Origin: QGON01 sp963691905
GTDB taxonomy: Bacteria > Pseudomonadota > Gammaproteobacteria > Chromatiales > Chromatiaceae
Reading direction: 5' to 3'
Length of the DNA stretch: 64,000 bases
NCBI GenBank assembly: GCA_963691905.1
Contig: OY829892.1
Coordinates: 248,001-312,000 of the forward strand
Shown here: piece by piece, positions 36,578-46,615 of the stretch
Numbering within the stretch: the stretch's first letter is position 1
Layout: every line of letters begins with the position of its first letter
The notes under the pieces: model-generated
Databases searched by the model: none
What the model was told of the DNA's origin: nothing
What the model saw: the letters and a program-made list of their open reading frames with translations, nothing else
Made by a program: the position numbers and the translations under genes

Positions 36578-36960
36578 CGCTAATTTCTCCTGCCGTCAGG
36601 CCACCAACAGCGCCTGAACTATTCATATAAAATTATGGCGGGCAATTCTACACCAAAATCACGAGGATATACCAAGTATTTTGCTGGGTTTTTGGCCACC
36701 ACTCCACTCAGCGCTGTAGAAAGTCTATCCGGTCGGCCTGCGCCCCTGCCGCTTCGCCACGCATGGCACGAAGTGACGAATTATTGATGGAGATGGACGT
36801 GCAGGTACAGAAGTGTTTGTTCACCCATACTTTTAAAGAATCTATAAAAGCAGCCGCCTTTATGGTTACAACCTGTTCCTGAGTTGGAGCAGGGTGCTTT
36901 TGCAGTCCGGATTGGTAACTCTCTGGGGCTTCCTAGAAAAGATACTGGACAGCGCATGAA
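36578..36960. other. Intergenic region between mrp and the c-di-GMP module
   Basis: About 380 bases between divergent starts should hold both promoters. I see no clear pair of -35/-10 boxes with good spacing. A small imperfect hairpin (CTTCG...CGAAG) lies near 36755-36775. No gene is visible. Confidence 0.4.
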
Positions 36961-38427
36961 ATGATGGCAATAGATTACATGGCGAACGCCGATAGCAGGT
37001 TTTCCTTTGCGGAAGAGACCGAGGATTTACAACACCTGGGTCCTGATGACACTCATCCGTGGAAAATATTGGTGGTGGATGACGAGGAGGATATCCACCA
37101 GGTCACACGTATGGTGCTTGGTGATTATCACTATCTGGGACGCCCGGTCTCCATCATTGGTGCCTACTCTTCCGAGCAGGCCATTGGGGTGATGCGGGAG
37201 CACCCGGATATCGCCTTGATTCTGCTTGATGTCATTATGGAATCGGATACCGCAGGGCTGGAGCTGGTAGAGATGATTCGAAACGAGCTGGGAAACAGCG
37301 ATGTGCGGATCTTTATCAGGACAGGACAACCGGGGATGTTCAATCAGTATCAGATTGCTGCTCAGTACAATATCAATGATTTTAAAGACAAAGCGAACCT
37401 GACGGTTGAAAAGCTCTTTGCCTCTATCACGACGCTACTGCGTGAATATTCCGGCCTGCAGGAGATGAGGCAACAGCACGAAAATTTACAAAAAAATATC
37501 GACCGACTCAAGGCACTGGCAAGTTTATTCCAGGAGACATCGTTGGCAACACTGGTCCTTGATGATCAGTACAGAATCAAGACGGTAAATCCTGCATTTG
37601 AAAAAGTGACCGGTTTTTCTGCGGAGTATGCAATTGGCAGGCGAGCTGACTTCCTCAAGTCGAACCATAACGATGAGACCATTCTGAATGCAGCCTGGGA
37701 GAATCTGCTCGACAGTGGTTCGTGGGAAGGAGAGTTGTGGTGCGCAACGAAATCTCTCAACGATATCAATATTCGGCTCTCAGCTTCCGTATTAAAGGTA
37801 ACAGATCACCATCATCGCGAAATTGCGATGCAGTTTTCAGATATCACCGATATCAAGGAACAGGAAAGACAGCTTTTGGAGCGGGCAACCCGTGATCCAT
37901 TGACGTCATTGCCCAACAGAAATCTTTTTCTTGACCGTCTTGAGAATGCCATATCACTCTCTGAGCGGGGTGGCCAGAGTGTTGCACTGCTATTTATCGA
38001 CCTGGATTACTTCAAGAGTGTGAATGACAAGTTGGGGCACAAATATGGTGATCAACTGCTGATTGAAGTAGCGGATCGTTTGAAAAAATGCCTTCGCCGA
38101 TCAGATACTGTAGCCAGGGTAGGTGGTGACGAATTCACCGCTATTGCCACAAACACCAGTAACTGCGACCACATCGAAATAGTTGCGAAAAAAATTAATG
38201 TCGCAATAGCCAAACCCTTTAATCTGGACGGGAAGAAGGTATACATCGCATGCAGCATCGGGATAAGCCGATATCCGGATGATGCCCAGGATATTGAATA
38301 TCTTCTGCATACAGCCGATCTGGCTATGTATCACGCCAAACAAAAAGGAAGAAACACCTATAGATTTTTTCTCCCGGAAATGGATGGAGATACGACCGAT
38401 GAATCCGATAAAGAGACTGGTTCATGA
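36961..38427 (+). CDS. Response regulator diguanylate cyclase (REC-PAS-GGDEF)
   Basis: 488 residues. The receiver domain (about 35-170) has phospho-acceptor Asp90 in L-L-D-V and a Lys in I-N-D-F-K. A coiled linker leads to a PAS domain (about 185-300). The GGDEF domain (about 310-475) has an intact G-G-D-E-F at 388-392 and the RxxD inhibitory site at 379-382, so it should make c-di-GMP with product inhibition. Its receiver closely resembles that of the HD-GYP protein two genes on. The stop overlaps the kinase start (ATGA). Confidence 0.93.
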   Translation: MMAIDYMANADSRFSFAEETEDLQHLGPDDTHPWKILVVDDEEDIHQVTRMVLGDYHYLGRPVSIIGAYSSEQAIGVMREHPDIALILLDVIMESDTAGLELVEMIRNELGNSDVRIFIRTGQPGMFNQYQIAAQYNINDFKDKANLTVEKLFASITTLLREYSGLQEMRQQHENLQKNIDRLKALASLFQETSLATLVLDDQYRIKTVNPAFEKVTGFSAEYAIGRRADFLKSNHNDETILNAAWENLLDSGSWEGELWCATKSLNDINIRLSASVLKVTDHHHREIAMQFSDITDIKEQERQLLERATRDPLTSLPNRNLFLDRLENAISLSERGGQSVALLFIDLDYFKSVNDKLGHKYGDQLLIEVADRLKKCLRRSDTVARVGGDEFTAIATNTSNCDHIEIVAKKINVAIAKPFNLDGKKVYIACSIGISRYPDDAQDIEYLLHTADLAMYHAKQKGRNTYRFFLPEMDGDTTDESDKETGS

Positions 38428-40304
38428 ACATCGTCGCATACAAGCGATTCTACTGGATTTTTCCACTACTGCTCTGGGGCGGCCTCTCCTTACTGTCTGC
38501 GCTGTGGAATCTCTCTGAACTGGACGGGATGGCCGAAAGACTGGCCTATGAGAGAGCGCAAAGCATGTTCAGACTGGTACAGATGACACGGCTCTGGAAT
38601 GCACAACACGGCGGGGTTTATGTGCCAGTCAGTGAATCAACACCTTCAAATCCCTATCTGGAAGTACCGGACCGGGACGTGGAGACGCTGGACGGCGTCA
38701 AGCTGACCAAGCTGAATCCTGCCTATATGACACGTCAGATAGCCGATGTGGCCAGAAAAAACAGCGGGATCCTTCTTCATATCACATCACTCAAACCAAT
38801 CAATCCCAATAATGTGCCGGATGTGTGGGAGTCACAGGCGCTTAACCTGTTTGAAAATGATGTTCCGGAGATTCTGGAATATATCAGGCAGGATAGCAGC
38901 CGGGTCTACCGCTACATGGGACCCCTGTTTACCAAGAAGGCCTGTATGAAGTGCCATGAGAAACAGGGCTATGAGGTGGGTGATGTGCGTGGAGGCATCA
39001 GTGTGACCCTGCCTGCCGATCCCATTCTCGCGGCCCAGTCAACGGCAAGATCTCAGGTGGTTCAAATCCATCTGGTGGCATTCATTCTATTGACATGGAC
39101 CACGCTGTTTCTGCTTTCCAAGCTGCGCCAACAATGGCAGTTGGTGAATGATACCAAGGAGATATTGGCGGGACGTGAGCATTTCCTGAGAAGTGTCACC
39201 AATGCGGTGGGAGAAGGCGTTATCAGTATGGATCGACGGGGCACAGTGACTTTTGCCAACCCTGAGGCGCTGCGCATCCTGGGTTGGCGCGACTGGAAGC
39301 TGAGGGATGATGAGTCAGATGAAGCGCTGGAAGCGCATGGTTTCAAGGCCTCGACTGAGTCTGTCACCCAGGCGACTCTTACTGTGGAGACGCAGAACGG
39401 CGGAGTCGTACGTGTGAATGAGGCTGTGTTTAAACATCAGGAGGGCCATTCGATACCTGTCTCCTATGTATCTTCACCCATTTTTGAAGGGTCGGAATTC
39501 TCCGGAACAGTGACTCTGTTTCAGGATATTACCCTGCGCAAGGAGATGGAGAAGACACTGGTGAGATCAGAAACCATGTCAGCTCTAGGTGGCATGGTCG
39601 CGGGTGTTGCGCACGAGGTTAATACACCCATCGGCGTCTCTGTCACCTCAGCCTCCTATCTGCAAAATCAGACGAAAAATCTTGAGCATGCTGTAACAGA
39701 CAACAAACTTTCACGTTCAGCCCTGGACAACTATCTTAATCTCTGTAAAGAATCGAGCGACATCATCCTGTCGAATTTACAACGTGCAGAGCGGATGATC
39801 AGGAGCTTCAAACAGATTGCTGCCGATCAGGCCAGTGAACAGAAAAGCCGCTTTAATCTGAAGGCCTATATCAATGATGTAATTCGGACACTCAGGCCTG
39901 AACTGAAAAAAACCGAATTGAACATAGAGATTGAATGCCCTGATGATATCGAACTGAAGAGCTATCCAGGGGCACTTTCACAGATTATTACCAATTTGAT
40001 CATGAACTCAGTGGTGCATGGTTTTTCCCAAAATGGTGCGGGTCATTTACGTTTTGAAGTGATGGATGAAGATAAGTTTGTGCGGATTATCTACAGTGAT
40101 GATGGGAAGGGCATAGCCCCTGAGCATCTGGATAATGTTTTTGCACCATTCTTCACGACTCGCCGTGGTAAAGGAAGCAGTGGTCTCGGACTGCATATCA
40201 GTCACAATCTGATCTATACGGTTCTCAAGGGTACGATCAGCGTCTCAAGTAAACTGAATGAGGGTGTTCAGTTTGTTCTGAATATCCCCAAATCTCCTGA
40301 GTGA
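38424..40304 (+). CDS. Haem-motif sensor histidine kinase (Tll0287-like/DUF3365-PAS-HisKA)
   Basis: 626 residues. A first membrane helix (about 10-28) is followed by a periplasmic domain of the Tll0287-like/DUF3365 type with a C-M-K-C-H motif (Cys174, Cys177, His178), the signature for covalent haem c. A second helix near 213-232 leads to a PAS domain and a HisKA domain with His397 in A-H-E-V-N. The HATPase domain at the C-terminus has D-D-G-K-G and G-L-G-L-H motifs. It would sense redox state or a gas ligand and phosphorylate partner receivers. It overlaps the upstream cyclase gene by four bases and the downstream HD-GYP gene follows at once. Confidence 0.92.
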   Translation: MNIVAYKRFYWIFPLLLWGGLSLLSALWNLSELDGMAERLAYERAQSMFRLVQMTRLWNAQHGGVYVPVSESTPSNPYLEVPDRDVETLDGVKLTKLNPAYMTRQIADVARKNSGILLHITSLKPINPNNVPDVWESQALNLFENDVPEILEYIRQDSSRVYRYMGPLFTKKACMKCHEKQGYEVGDVRGGISVTLPADPILAAQSTARSQVVQIHLVAFILLTWTTLFLLSKLRQQWQLVNDTKEILAGREHFLRSVTNAVGEGVISMDRRGTVTFANPEALRILGWRDWKLRDDESDEALEAHGFKASTESVTQATLTVETQNGGVVRVNEAVFKHQEGHSIPVSYVSSPIFEGSEFSGTVTLFQDITLRKEMEKTLVRSETMSALGGMVAGVAHEVNTPIGVSVTSASYLQNQTKNLEHAVTDNKLSRSALDNYLNLCKESSDIILSNLQRAERMIRSFKQIAADQASEQKSRFNLKAYINDVIRTLRPELKKTELNIEIECPDDIELKSYPGALSQIITNLIMNSVVHGFSQNGAGHLRFEVMDEDKFVRIIYSDDGKGIAPEHLDNVFAPFFTTRRGKGSSGLGLHISHNLIYTVLKGTISVSSKLNEGVQFVLNIPKSPE

Positions 40305-40318
40305 GTGGTGAGATTAAC

Positions 40319-41905
40319 ATGAGCATAGAAACCAGCAGTCCATCGGATGAACTCCTGTTTGTCGATGAAGATATCGCCAAATCCTCTTCCACCGATGAGG
40401 CACTGGACCCCTGGAAGTTACTGATTGTTGATGATGAATCCGACGTCCACCGAGTAACCTGCCTGGTATTGGGTAATTTTACTTTTATGGGACGAAGCCT
40501 GGAGTTCCACCACGCCTATTCAGATGTTGAAGCAAGACAGATGCTGGCACAGCATCCAGATATCTCTCTCATTCTGCTTGACGTTGTCATGGAGCAGGAT
40601 GACTCGGGCCTGAAACTGGTCGAGTATATTCGCAATGTGCTGAAGAATCGTTTTGTACGCATTATTCTGCGTACCGGCCAGCCGGGTTTAGTCCCTCTCA
40701 AGAAGGTCATTGTGGACTATGACATCAATGACTATAAGGAGAAGTCAGAACTTACCGATCATAAACTTTTCGCTACCCTGGTCGCCTCATTACGGGAGTA
40801 CGATCATCTCGTCACGATTGAAGAGAATCGAAAAAAGATAGAACTCAATAAGATGGGACTGGAAAAGATCATCCAGGCTTCAAACTCTATCTTTGAACTT
40901 CAGTCTCTACGTAATTTTGCTCAGGGGGTTCTGTTGCAGTTTGAAAGTCTGTCTGGGGTGGATGTCCACTCCATCTACACCAAGGTTGATGGTTTTTCAG
41001 CGATACAGGAGCGTAGTGATTTCAAAATCCTCGCGGGTACGGGCTACTATACAGATCATCTTGAAGAACCAGTGGATGAAATCCTCAAAGAAGAAGACCT
41101 GAACCGAATCAGGGATGCGGTGAGCCAACAAACCAATCAGTACGGTTCTGATTATTTTGTCTGTCAAGTTCAAAATAGCGTCGGCCAGACCCATGTCCTC
41201 TATGTTCATGGGAACAATTTATCGGTAAAGGGGGTCGACCGTGAATTGATTGAGGTCTTCAACACCAATATCTCTGTCGCCTTCGAAAATCTGCATCTCA
41301 CCCAGGAGATTGAACACACCCAGCATGAGATTATCTATACGCTTGGCGAGGTAACCGAGGCCAGATCCTACGAAACAGGTTTTCATGTAAAGCGGGTGGG
41401 TGAATTTTCACGAATCATGGCCCGACGCTATGGACTGGATATAAAGCAGGCAAATCTGCTGAAAGTGGCCGCTGCGCTGCATGATGTGGGTAAGGTGGGT
41501 ATTCCCGATGCAATATTGAATAAACCCGGCGCTCTGACAGAAACGGAGTTCGAAGTAATGAAGGAACACGCCGTGCTTGGCCATAAGATTCTTGGAAAAT
41601 CAAAACGGGAAATGCTCAAGACTGCATCAATCATTGCGTATCAGCATCATGAGCATTTTGATGGCAGCGGCTATCCTCAAGGACTGAAAGCCGATGAGAT
41701 CAATATATTTGCCCGCATCGTTGCAGTTTCAGACGTTTTCGATGCGCTGAGCAGTGATCGTATCTATCGTCCGGCCTGGAATGATGAACGAATTTATGGC
41801 TATTTTCGGGAGCATCGAGGCAGCAAGTTTGATCCCGATATCATTGATACATTTTTTGAAGCACTTCCAGAATTGCTGGAGATCCGAGCGCTATTTTCTG
41901 ATTGA
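40319..41905 (+). CDS. Response regulator HD-GYP phosphodiesterase (REC-DUF3369-HD-GYP)
   Basis: 528 residues from the ATG at 40319, which has GGTGAG upstream (a GTG at 40301 overlapping the kinase stop is possible). The receiver domain holds Asp88 in L-L-D-V. A DUF3369 segment follows (about 175-330). The HD-GYP domain has His388-Asp389 in H-D-V-G-K, a later H-H-E-H-F-D-G-S-G-Y-P and GYP at 451-453. All metal ligands seen in active c-di-GMP phosphodiesterases of this class seem present. It should degrade c-di-GMP, opposite to the first gene of the operon. Confidence 0.93.
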   Translation: MSIETSSPSDELLFVDEDIAKSSSTDEALDPWKLLIVDDESDVHRVTCLVLGNFTFMGRSLEFHHAYSDVEARQMLAQHPDISLILLDVVMEQDDSGLKLVEYIRNVLKNRFVRIILRTGQPGLVPLKKVIVDYDINDYKEKSELTDHKLFATLVASLREYDHLVTIEENRKKIELNKMGLEKIIQASNSIFELQSLRNFAQGVLLQFESLSGVDVHSIYTKVDGFSAIQERSDFKILAGTGYYTDHLEEPVDEILKEEDLNRIRDAVSQQTNQYGSDYFVCQVQNSVGQTHVLYVHGNNLSVKGVDRELIEVFNTNISVAFENLHLTQEIEHTQHEIIYTLGEVTEARSYETGFHVKRVGEFSRIMARRYGLDIKQANLLKVAAALHDVGKVGIPDAILNKPGALTETEFEVMKEHAVLGHKILGKSKREMLKTASIIAYQHHEHFDGSGYPQGLKADEINIFARIVAVSDVFDALSSDRIYRPAWNDERIYGYFREHRGSKFDPDIIDTFFEALPELLEIRALFSD

Positions 41906-42065
41906 TTTGTCATTCTCACCACCCAACCACAATTTCATAGATCAGGGACGCTCAAGAAGCCCGTGTGCCACGAATATCTCTGCAGAGAAACAGCATATTT
42001 CTTCACGTACATATTGATAAGTTAAGTGTCAGGCCCCATATCCAAAGTTCACAAGCAACAAGTGG

Positions 42066-42395
42066 ATGGATCAAATGCCTCAATCTATCAATGACGCTCT
42101 GAAAGATGAATCCACCTGGAAACGAATCATCAGTATGTTGGTACTGGGCTTCGCCTATGGCGTGGCGGAAACCGTGCTGATCGCTCTGGTTGTCGCCCAG
42201 GTAGTGTTCCGGCTGGTCAGCGGCCGCACCAATGAACCGATGAGAACAATGGGGAAAAAGGTGACTGATTATATCTACCACATCCTTATGTTTCTGACCT
42301 ACAACAGTGACTTCCGCCCCTTTCCCTTCAGCGCCTGGTCAGATGATGCAAACTCAAAGGTGATCGTGCCACCTGCCACGCATGGCACGGATTGA
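42066..42395 (+). CDS. DUF4389 membrane protein
   Basis: 109 residues with one or two membrane helices at about 20-50, an R-x-N-E-P segment and an L-M-F-L-T-Y-N-S-D-x-x-P-F-P-F motif typical of the DUF4389 family. Function unknown. It overlaps the following DUF2333 gene by 14 bases at most, so they are probably coupled. It begins 160 bases after the HD-GYP gene. Confidence 0.78.
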   Translation: MDQMPQSINDALKDESTWKRIISMLVLGFAYGVAETVLIALVVAQVVFRLVSGRTNEPMRTMGKKVTDYIYHILMFLTYNSDFRPFPFSAWSDDANSKVIVPPATHGTD

Positions 42396-43467
42396 GAGAA
42401 TGGGCATATTCCAGCGATTCGTTCAGCAATTGGCAACCTGGTTCCGAAACATGGTGATGCTGTATCACCCCAGGACCTTGCGGGAAAAAGGTTGGGTTTG
42501 GGCCAGCACAGTCGGCATGGTGACACTACTGATCATCATGCTCGGCCTTAGCGTCTATTGGAGTCGGGAACCCGGGCAATTGGATATTCAGAGGGTCACC
42601 CGTGCCCAGCTGTCCCCGGAACTGGAGCCGGTCACAGGAAGCTATACGGCGGCCACCCTGATCGGCGTGATCGAGACCCTGCTGGACAAGCCGGGGGGCT
42701 ATCTGAGCAACGATGTCATACCCCCGTCAGTCTGGATGGACAATATGCCAAACTGGGAATTTGGTGCGCTGGTTCAGGTTCGGGATCTGGCACGCTCGCT
42801 GAGGAATGATATGAGCCGGTCTCAATCCCAATCGATTGAGAACAAGTACCTGGCTATCGCCGAACCTCAGTTCAACTTCAACAACGACTCCTGGATTCTC
42901 CCTGCGACCGAAAGTGAATACCGCAAGGGGATTAAGGCCATGCATCAGTATTTGAATGACCTTTCAAGCAAAGCAAATCAGGGCACTCAATTCTACGCCA
43001 GGGCCGACAACCTGAGAGACTGGCTCTCCATCGTCGAGAAGCGGCTCGGCAGCCTTTCGCAGCGCCTCAGTGCCAGTGTGGGGCAGGTGCGGGTAAATAC
43101 CGACCTCGCCGGAGAGCCGGACGCCACCCAGTCAACCAACACCCCTGACCGGCTGTCGATCAAAACCCCCTGGCTGGAGATCGACGATGTATTCTACGAG
43201 GCCCGCGGCTCGACCTGGGCGCTGGTGCAGGTTCTGCACGCCATCGAACTCGATTTTCATGCGATCCTGAAAAAGAAAAATGCCCTGATCAGTCTGCGCC
43301 AGATCATCCGTGAACTGGAAGCGGCTCAGCAGCCGATATTCAGCCCCATGGTGTTGAATGGTCGCGGCTTTGGCTTGGTCACCAACTACTCCCTGGTGAT
43401 GAGTTCCTATATCTCACGTGCCAATGCCGCAGTGATCGACCTGCGGAACCTCCTGCAACAGGGCTAA
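42382..43467 (+). CDS. DUF2333 membrane-anchored protein
   Basis: 361 residues with one N-terminal membrane helix (about residues 42-60) and a large, mostly helical periplasmic part. The W-M-D-N-M-P-N-W-E-F-G and Q-V-R-D-L-A-R-S-L-R-N-D segments are typical of DUF2333. No catalytic motif is known. The start may be the ATG here, overlapping the DUF4389 gene, or the ATG at 42400. The gene pair is common in gammaproteobacteria. Confidence 0.82.
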   Translation: MARIERMGIFQRFVQQLATWFRNMVMLYHPRTLREKGWVWASTVGMVTLLIIMLGLSVYWSREPGQLDIQRVTRAQLSPELEPVTGSYTAATLIGVIETLLDKPGGYLSNDVIPPSVWMDNMPNWEFGALVQVRDLARSLRNDMSRSQSQSIENKYLAIAEPQFNFNNDSWILPATESEYRKGIKAMHQYLNDLSSKANQGTQFYARADNLRDWLSIVEKRLGSLSQRLSASVGQVRVNTDLAGEPDATQSTNTPDRLSIKTPWLEIDDVFYEARGSTWALVQVLHAIELDFHAILKKKNALISLRQIIRELEAAQQPIFSPMVLNGRGFGLVTNYSLVMSSYISRANAAVIDLRNLLQQG

Positions 43468-43667
43468 AGTATGAATCCAGATCACTGCTGTCTGGTTACC
43501 TCTGCCGCAACTTTGGATAGACAGCCGGACATCCGCTGATAAAGTCGCCCTACTGCTGGAGAGAACATCCCGCTTGCTCCTTTCTCCAGCCTAAATATGC
43601 GACAATGTTACGCTTTCACTCTGAGTCAGGGTGAACTTGAAACCCGATCCACCGGAACAGCGATACG

Positions 43668-45719
43668 ATGAACCACACGCCGCGAAAAATCCTCGTCACC
43701 AGCGCCCTGCCCTATGCCAACGGACCGATCCATATCGGCCACTTGGTGGAGTACATTCAGACCGACATCTGGGTACGGTTCCAGAAGATGCGTGGAAACC
43801 AGTGCATCTACTGCTGCGCCGACGATGCCCACGGAACGCCGATCATGTTGCGTGCCCGGCTGGAAGGGATCGAACCGGAACAACTCATCGCCCGGGTTGC
43901 CGAAGAACACCAGGCTGATTTCAGCGCCTTTCGCGTCGGGTTCGACAACTATCACTCGACCCACTCGGAAGAGAACAGAGTCTGCGCCACCACCATCTAC
44001 GAACACAATCGGGATAGTGGACACATCGCGCGACGCGAGATCACCCAAGCCTACGACCCGGTGGAAAAGATGTTCCTGCCGGATCGTTTCATCAAAGGCA
44101 CCTGCCCCAAGTGCGGGGCCGAGGATCAATATGGCGACAACTGCGAGGTCTGTGGCGCCAGCTACTCCCCTGCCGAATTAATAAACCCGGTCTCCGCAGT
44201 CTCCGGCGCCAAACCCGAAGAGCGCAAATCCGATCACTACTTCTTCAAACTGGCCGATTTCGAGGAGATGCTGCAGCGCTGGACCAAGGGCGGCCACCTG
44301 CAGGCGGAGGTCTCCAACAAACTTGACGAGTGGTTCGAGACCGGTCTGCAGGAGTGGGACATCTCCCGTGACGCGCCCTATTTCGGCTTTGAGATTCCCG
44401 ATCATCCCGGTAAATATTTCTACGTCTGGCTCGACGCCCCCATCGGTTACATGGCCAGTTTCCGCAATCTCTGCGACAAGACCGAGGGTCTGGACTTCGA
44501 CGCCTTCTGGCAGCCGGACTCCACCACCGAGCTCTACCACTTCATCGGCAAGGACATCATCTATTTCCACGCGCTGTTCTGGCCGGCAATGCTGCATGGC
44601 GCCGGTTTCCGCACCCCCAGCGCCATCTTTGCCCACGGATTTCTCACTGTGGACGGCAAGAAGATGTCAAAGTCTCGCGGCACTTTCATCAAAGCCAGCA
44701 CCTATCTGGATCATCTGAATCCGGAGTATCTGCGCTACTACTTTGCCGCCAAACTCAGCTCAGGCGTCGACGACATCGACCTCAACCTGAAGGACTTTGC
44801 CCAGCGGGTAAACTCTGACCTGGTGGGCAAGGTGGTCAACATCGCCAGCCGCTGTGCCGGTTTCATCAAGAAACGTTTCGACGGCAAGCTCTCTGACAGC
44901 CTCTCCGAGCAGGCCCTTTTCGACGAATTCATCGCTGCCGGTCACACCATCGCAGAGCACTACGAGAAGCGGGAATTCGGTCATGCCGTGCGCGCCATCA
45001 TGGGACTTGCCGACAAGGCCAACCAGTACATCGACGAAAAGCAGCCCTGGGTGATCGCCAAAGAGGATGGCAAGGATCAGGAGCTGCACGACATCTGCTC
45101 CATGGGCATCAACCTGTTCCGTGTACTGATCGGCTATCTCTCTCCCATCCTGCCGGGCACTGCTGAGAAGTCAGAGGCTTTCCTGCAGGTGGAACCGTTA
45201 TCCTGGGACAAACTCGCCACGCCACTTATCGGACACCAGATCACAAAGTTCAAACCGCTGATGACCCGGGTCGATGAAAAACAGATCAATGCCATGCTGG
45301 AACACTCCAAGGAAGACTTGAAGGAAGAAGGCGCAAAACAGACGCCAGAACCCGCAAAGGCCGCCGGCCCCCTGGCCGAGAATCCCATCGCCGACACCAT
45401 TGATTTCGACGACTTCGCCAAGCTCGACCTGCGTATCGCAAAGATCGTCGAGGCCAATCCTGTGGAGGGCGCTGACAAGCTGCTGCAACTGACACTCGAT
45501 ATCGGCGGCGAAACCCGCAACGTCTTTGCCGGTATCAAGTCGGCCTACCGGCCTGAAGACCTGCAGGGCAGGCTGACGGTAATGGTGGCCAATCTGGCGC
45601 CGCGCAATATGCGCTTCGGTCTCTCCGAGGGCATGGTGTTGGCAGCAGGTCCCGGCGGTGAGGAGCTCTTTATTCTCAATCCGGATGAAGGTGCGCTGCC
45701 TGGGATGAAGGTTAAATAA
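43668..45719 (+). CDS. metG: Methionyl-tRNA synthetase
   Basis: 683 residues that charge tRNA-Met. The HIGH motif is near the start (H-I-G-H in P-I-H-I-G-H-L), a zinc knuckle has Cys146, Cys149, Cys159 and Cys162, and KMSKS is at 332-336. The C-terminal 110 residues are a Trbp111-like tRNA-binding domain that dimerises the enzyme (D-F-x-K-x-D-L-R-I-A). This is the full-length E. coli type. A 200-base upstream region precedes the ATG. Confidence 0.96.
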   Translation: MNHTPRKILVTSALPYANGPIHIGHLVEYIQTDIWVRFQKMRGNQCIYCCADDAHGTPIMLRARLEGIEPEQLIARVAEEHQADFSAFRVGFDNYHSTHSEENRVCATTIYEHNRDSGHIARREITQAYDPVEKMFLPDRFIKGTCPKCGAEDQYGDNCEVCGASYSPAELINPVSAVSGAKPEERKSDHYFFKLADFEEMLQRWTKGGHLQAEVSNKLDEWFETGLQEWDISRDAPYFGFEIPDHPGKYFYVWLDAPIGYMASFRNLCDKTEGLDFDAFWQPDSTTELYHFIGKDIIYFHALFWPAMLHGAGFRTPSAIFAHGFLTVDGKKMSKSRGTFIKASTYLDHLNPEYLRYYFAAKLSSGVDDIDLNLKDFAQRVNSDLVGKVVNIASRCAGFIKKRFDGKLSDSLSEQALFDEFIAAGHTIAEHYEKREFGHAVRAIMGLADKANQYIDEKQPWVIAKEDGKDQELHDICSMGINLFRVLIGYLSPILPGTAEKSEAFLQVEPLSWDKLATPLIGHQITKFKPLMTRVDEKQINAMLEHSKEDLKEEGAKQTPEPAKAAGPLAENPIADTIDFDDFAKLDLRIAKIVEANPVEGADKLLQLTLDIGGETRNVFAGIKSAYRPEDLQGRLTVMVANLAPRNMRFGLSEGMVLAAGPGGEELFILNPDEGALPGMKVK

Positions 45720-45734
45720 TCCACCGTCGCGGAT

Positions 45735-45823
45735 GTAGGCCCGATCAAGCGCAGCGGATCGGGCAATTCAGGATTAGCGATTTGCCTTGATCGCCGGTTC
45801 CACTACGCTTGAACCGGCCTGCG
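45735..45823. repeat. Pair of opposed REP-like elements
   Basis: Two related palindromes lie in opposite orientation: 45735-45764 (GTAGGCCCGATCAAGCGCAG...) and 45793-45823 (the reverse type, ending GAACCGGCCTGCG). A third copy is at 10011. The pairing resembles BIME-type arrays between metG and rsxA. The rest of this 300-base gap holds no gene. Confidence 0.6.
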
Positions 45824-46020
45824 GACCCAGCTAAGTTGCGGATCATCAAGGAATTGAAGACTCCTCCAGCCCATAATGACATCTGGATCCGGCCGTAATC
45901 GAAACCAGCAGAAGCGCGCGTACAATTAACCTATAACTAAATAGTTGTTTCCATTGGCCCGGTTGCCTATTCTTAGACGGATGTTTGAATTTAGTGCTAA
46001 CAGGCCCTGACACCCAATAG

Positions 46021-46602
46021 ATGAAAGAGTACGCCCTCATCCTAATCAGCACCGTCCTGGTGAACAACTTCGTATTGGTGAAGTTTCTGGGACTCTGCCC
46101 CTTCATGGGCGTCTCACGCAAGCTGGAAACCGCCACCGGGATGGGGCTGGCCACCACCTTCGTGCTCACACTTTCATCCGTTTGCGCCTATCTGATCAAC
46201 GAATATCTCTTACTGCCCCTCGGGCTGGAGTTCCTGCGCACCATTGCCTTTATTCTGGTGATCGCGGTAGTGGTGCAGTTCACCGAGATGGTGATGCACA
46301 AGACCAGTCCGATGCTCTACCAGGTGCTCGGGATCTTCCTGCCCCTGATCACCACCAACTGCGCCGTACTCGGCGTCGCACTGTTGAATACTCAGGAGCA
46401 GCACAACTTCGTCGAATCCGCCCTCTATGGATTTGGTGCTGCCGCCGGCTTCTCTCTGGTGCTGGTCCTCTTTGCCGCAATGCGCGAACGGATCGCCGTG
46501 GCCGACGTTCCAGAGCCCTTTCAGGGCAACGCCATCGCGTTGATCACTGCAGGCCTGATGTCGATGACCTTTATGGGTTTTGCCGGCCTGGTGGCCAACT
46601 GA
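46021..46602 (+). CDS. rsxA: Electron transport complex subunit RsxA/RnfA
   Basis: 193-residue inner-membrane protein with six helices, including the L-V-K-F-L-G-L-C-P-F segment with Cys typical of RnfA/NqrE. Together with RnfE it forms the core of the ion-pumping complex that moves electrons between NADH and ferredoxin. The complex also keeps SoxR reduced in E. coli. It begins the rsxABCDGE operon; the ribosome site is weak. Confidence 0.94.
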   Translation: MKEYALILISTVLVNNFVLVKFLGLCPFMGVSRKLETATGMGLATTFVLTLSSVCAYLINEYLLLPLGLEFLRTIAFILVIAVVVQFTEMVMHKTSPMLYQVLGIFLPLITTNCAVLGVALLNTQEQHNFVESALYGFGAAAGFSLVLVLFAAMRERIAVADVPEPFQGNAIALITAGLMSMTFMGFAGLVAN

Positions 46603-46615
46603 GAGTGGTGAAACC

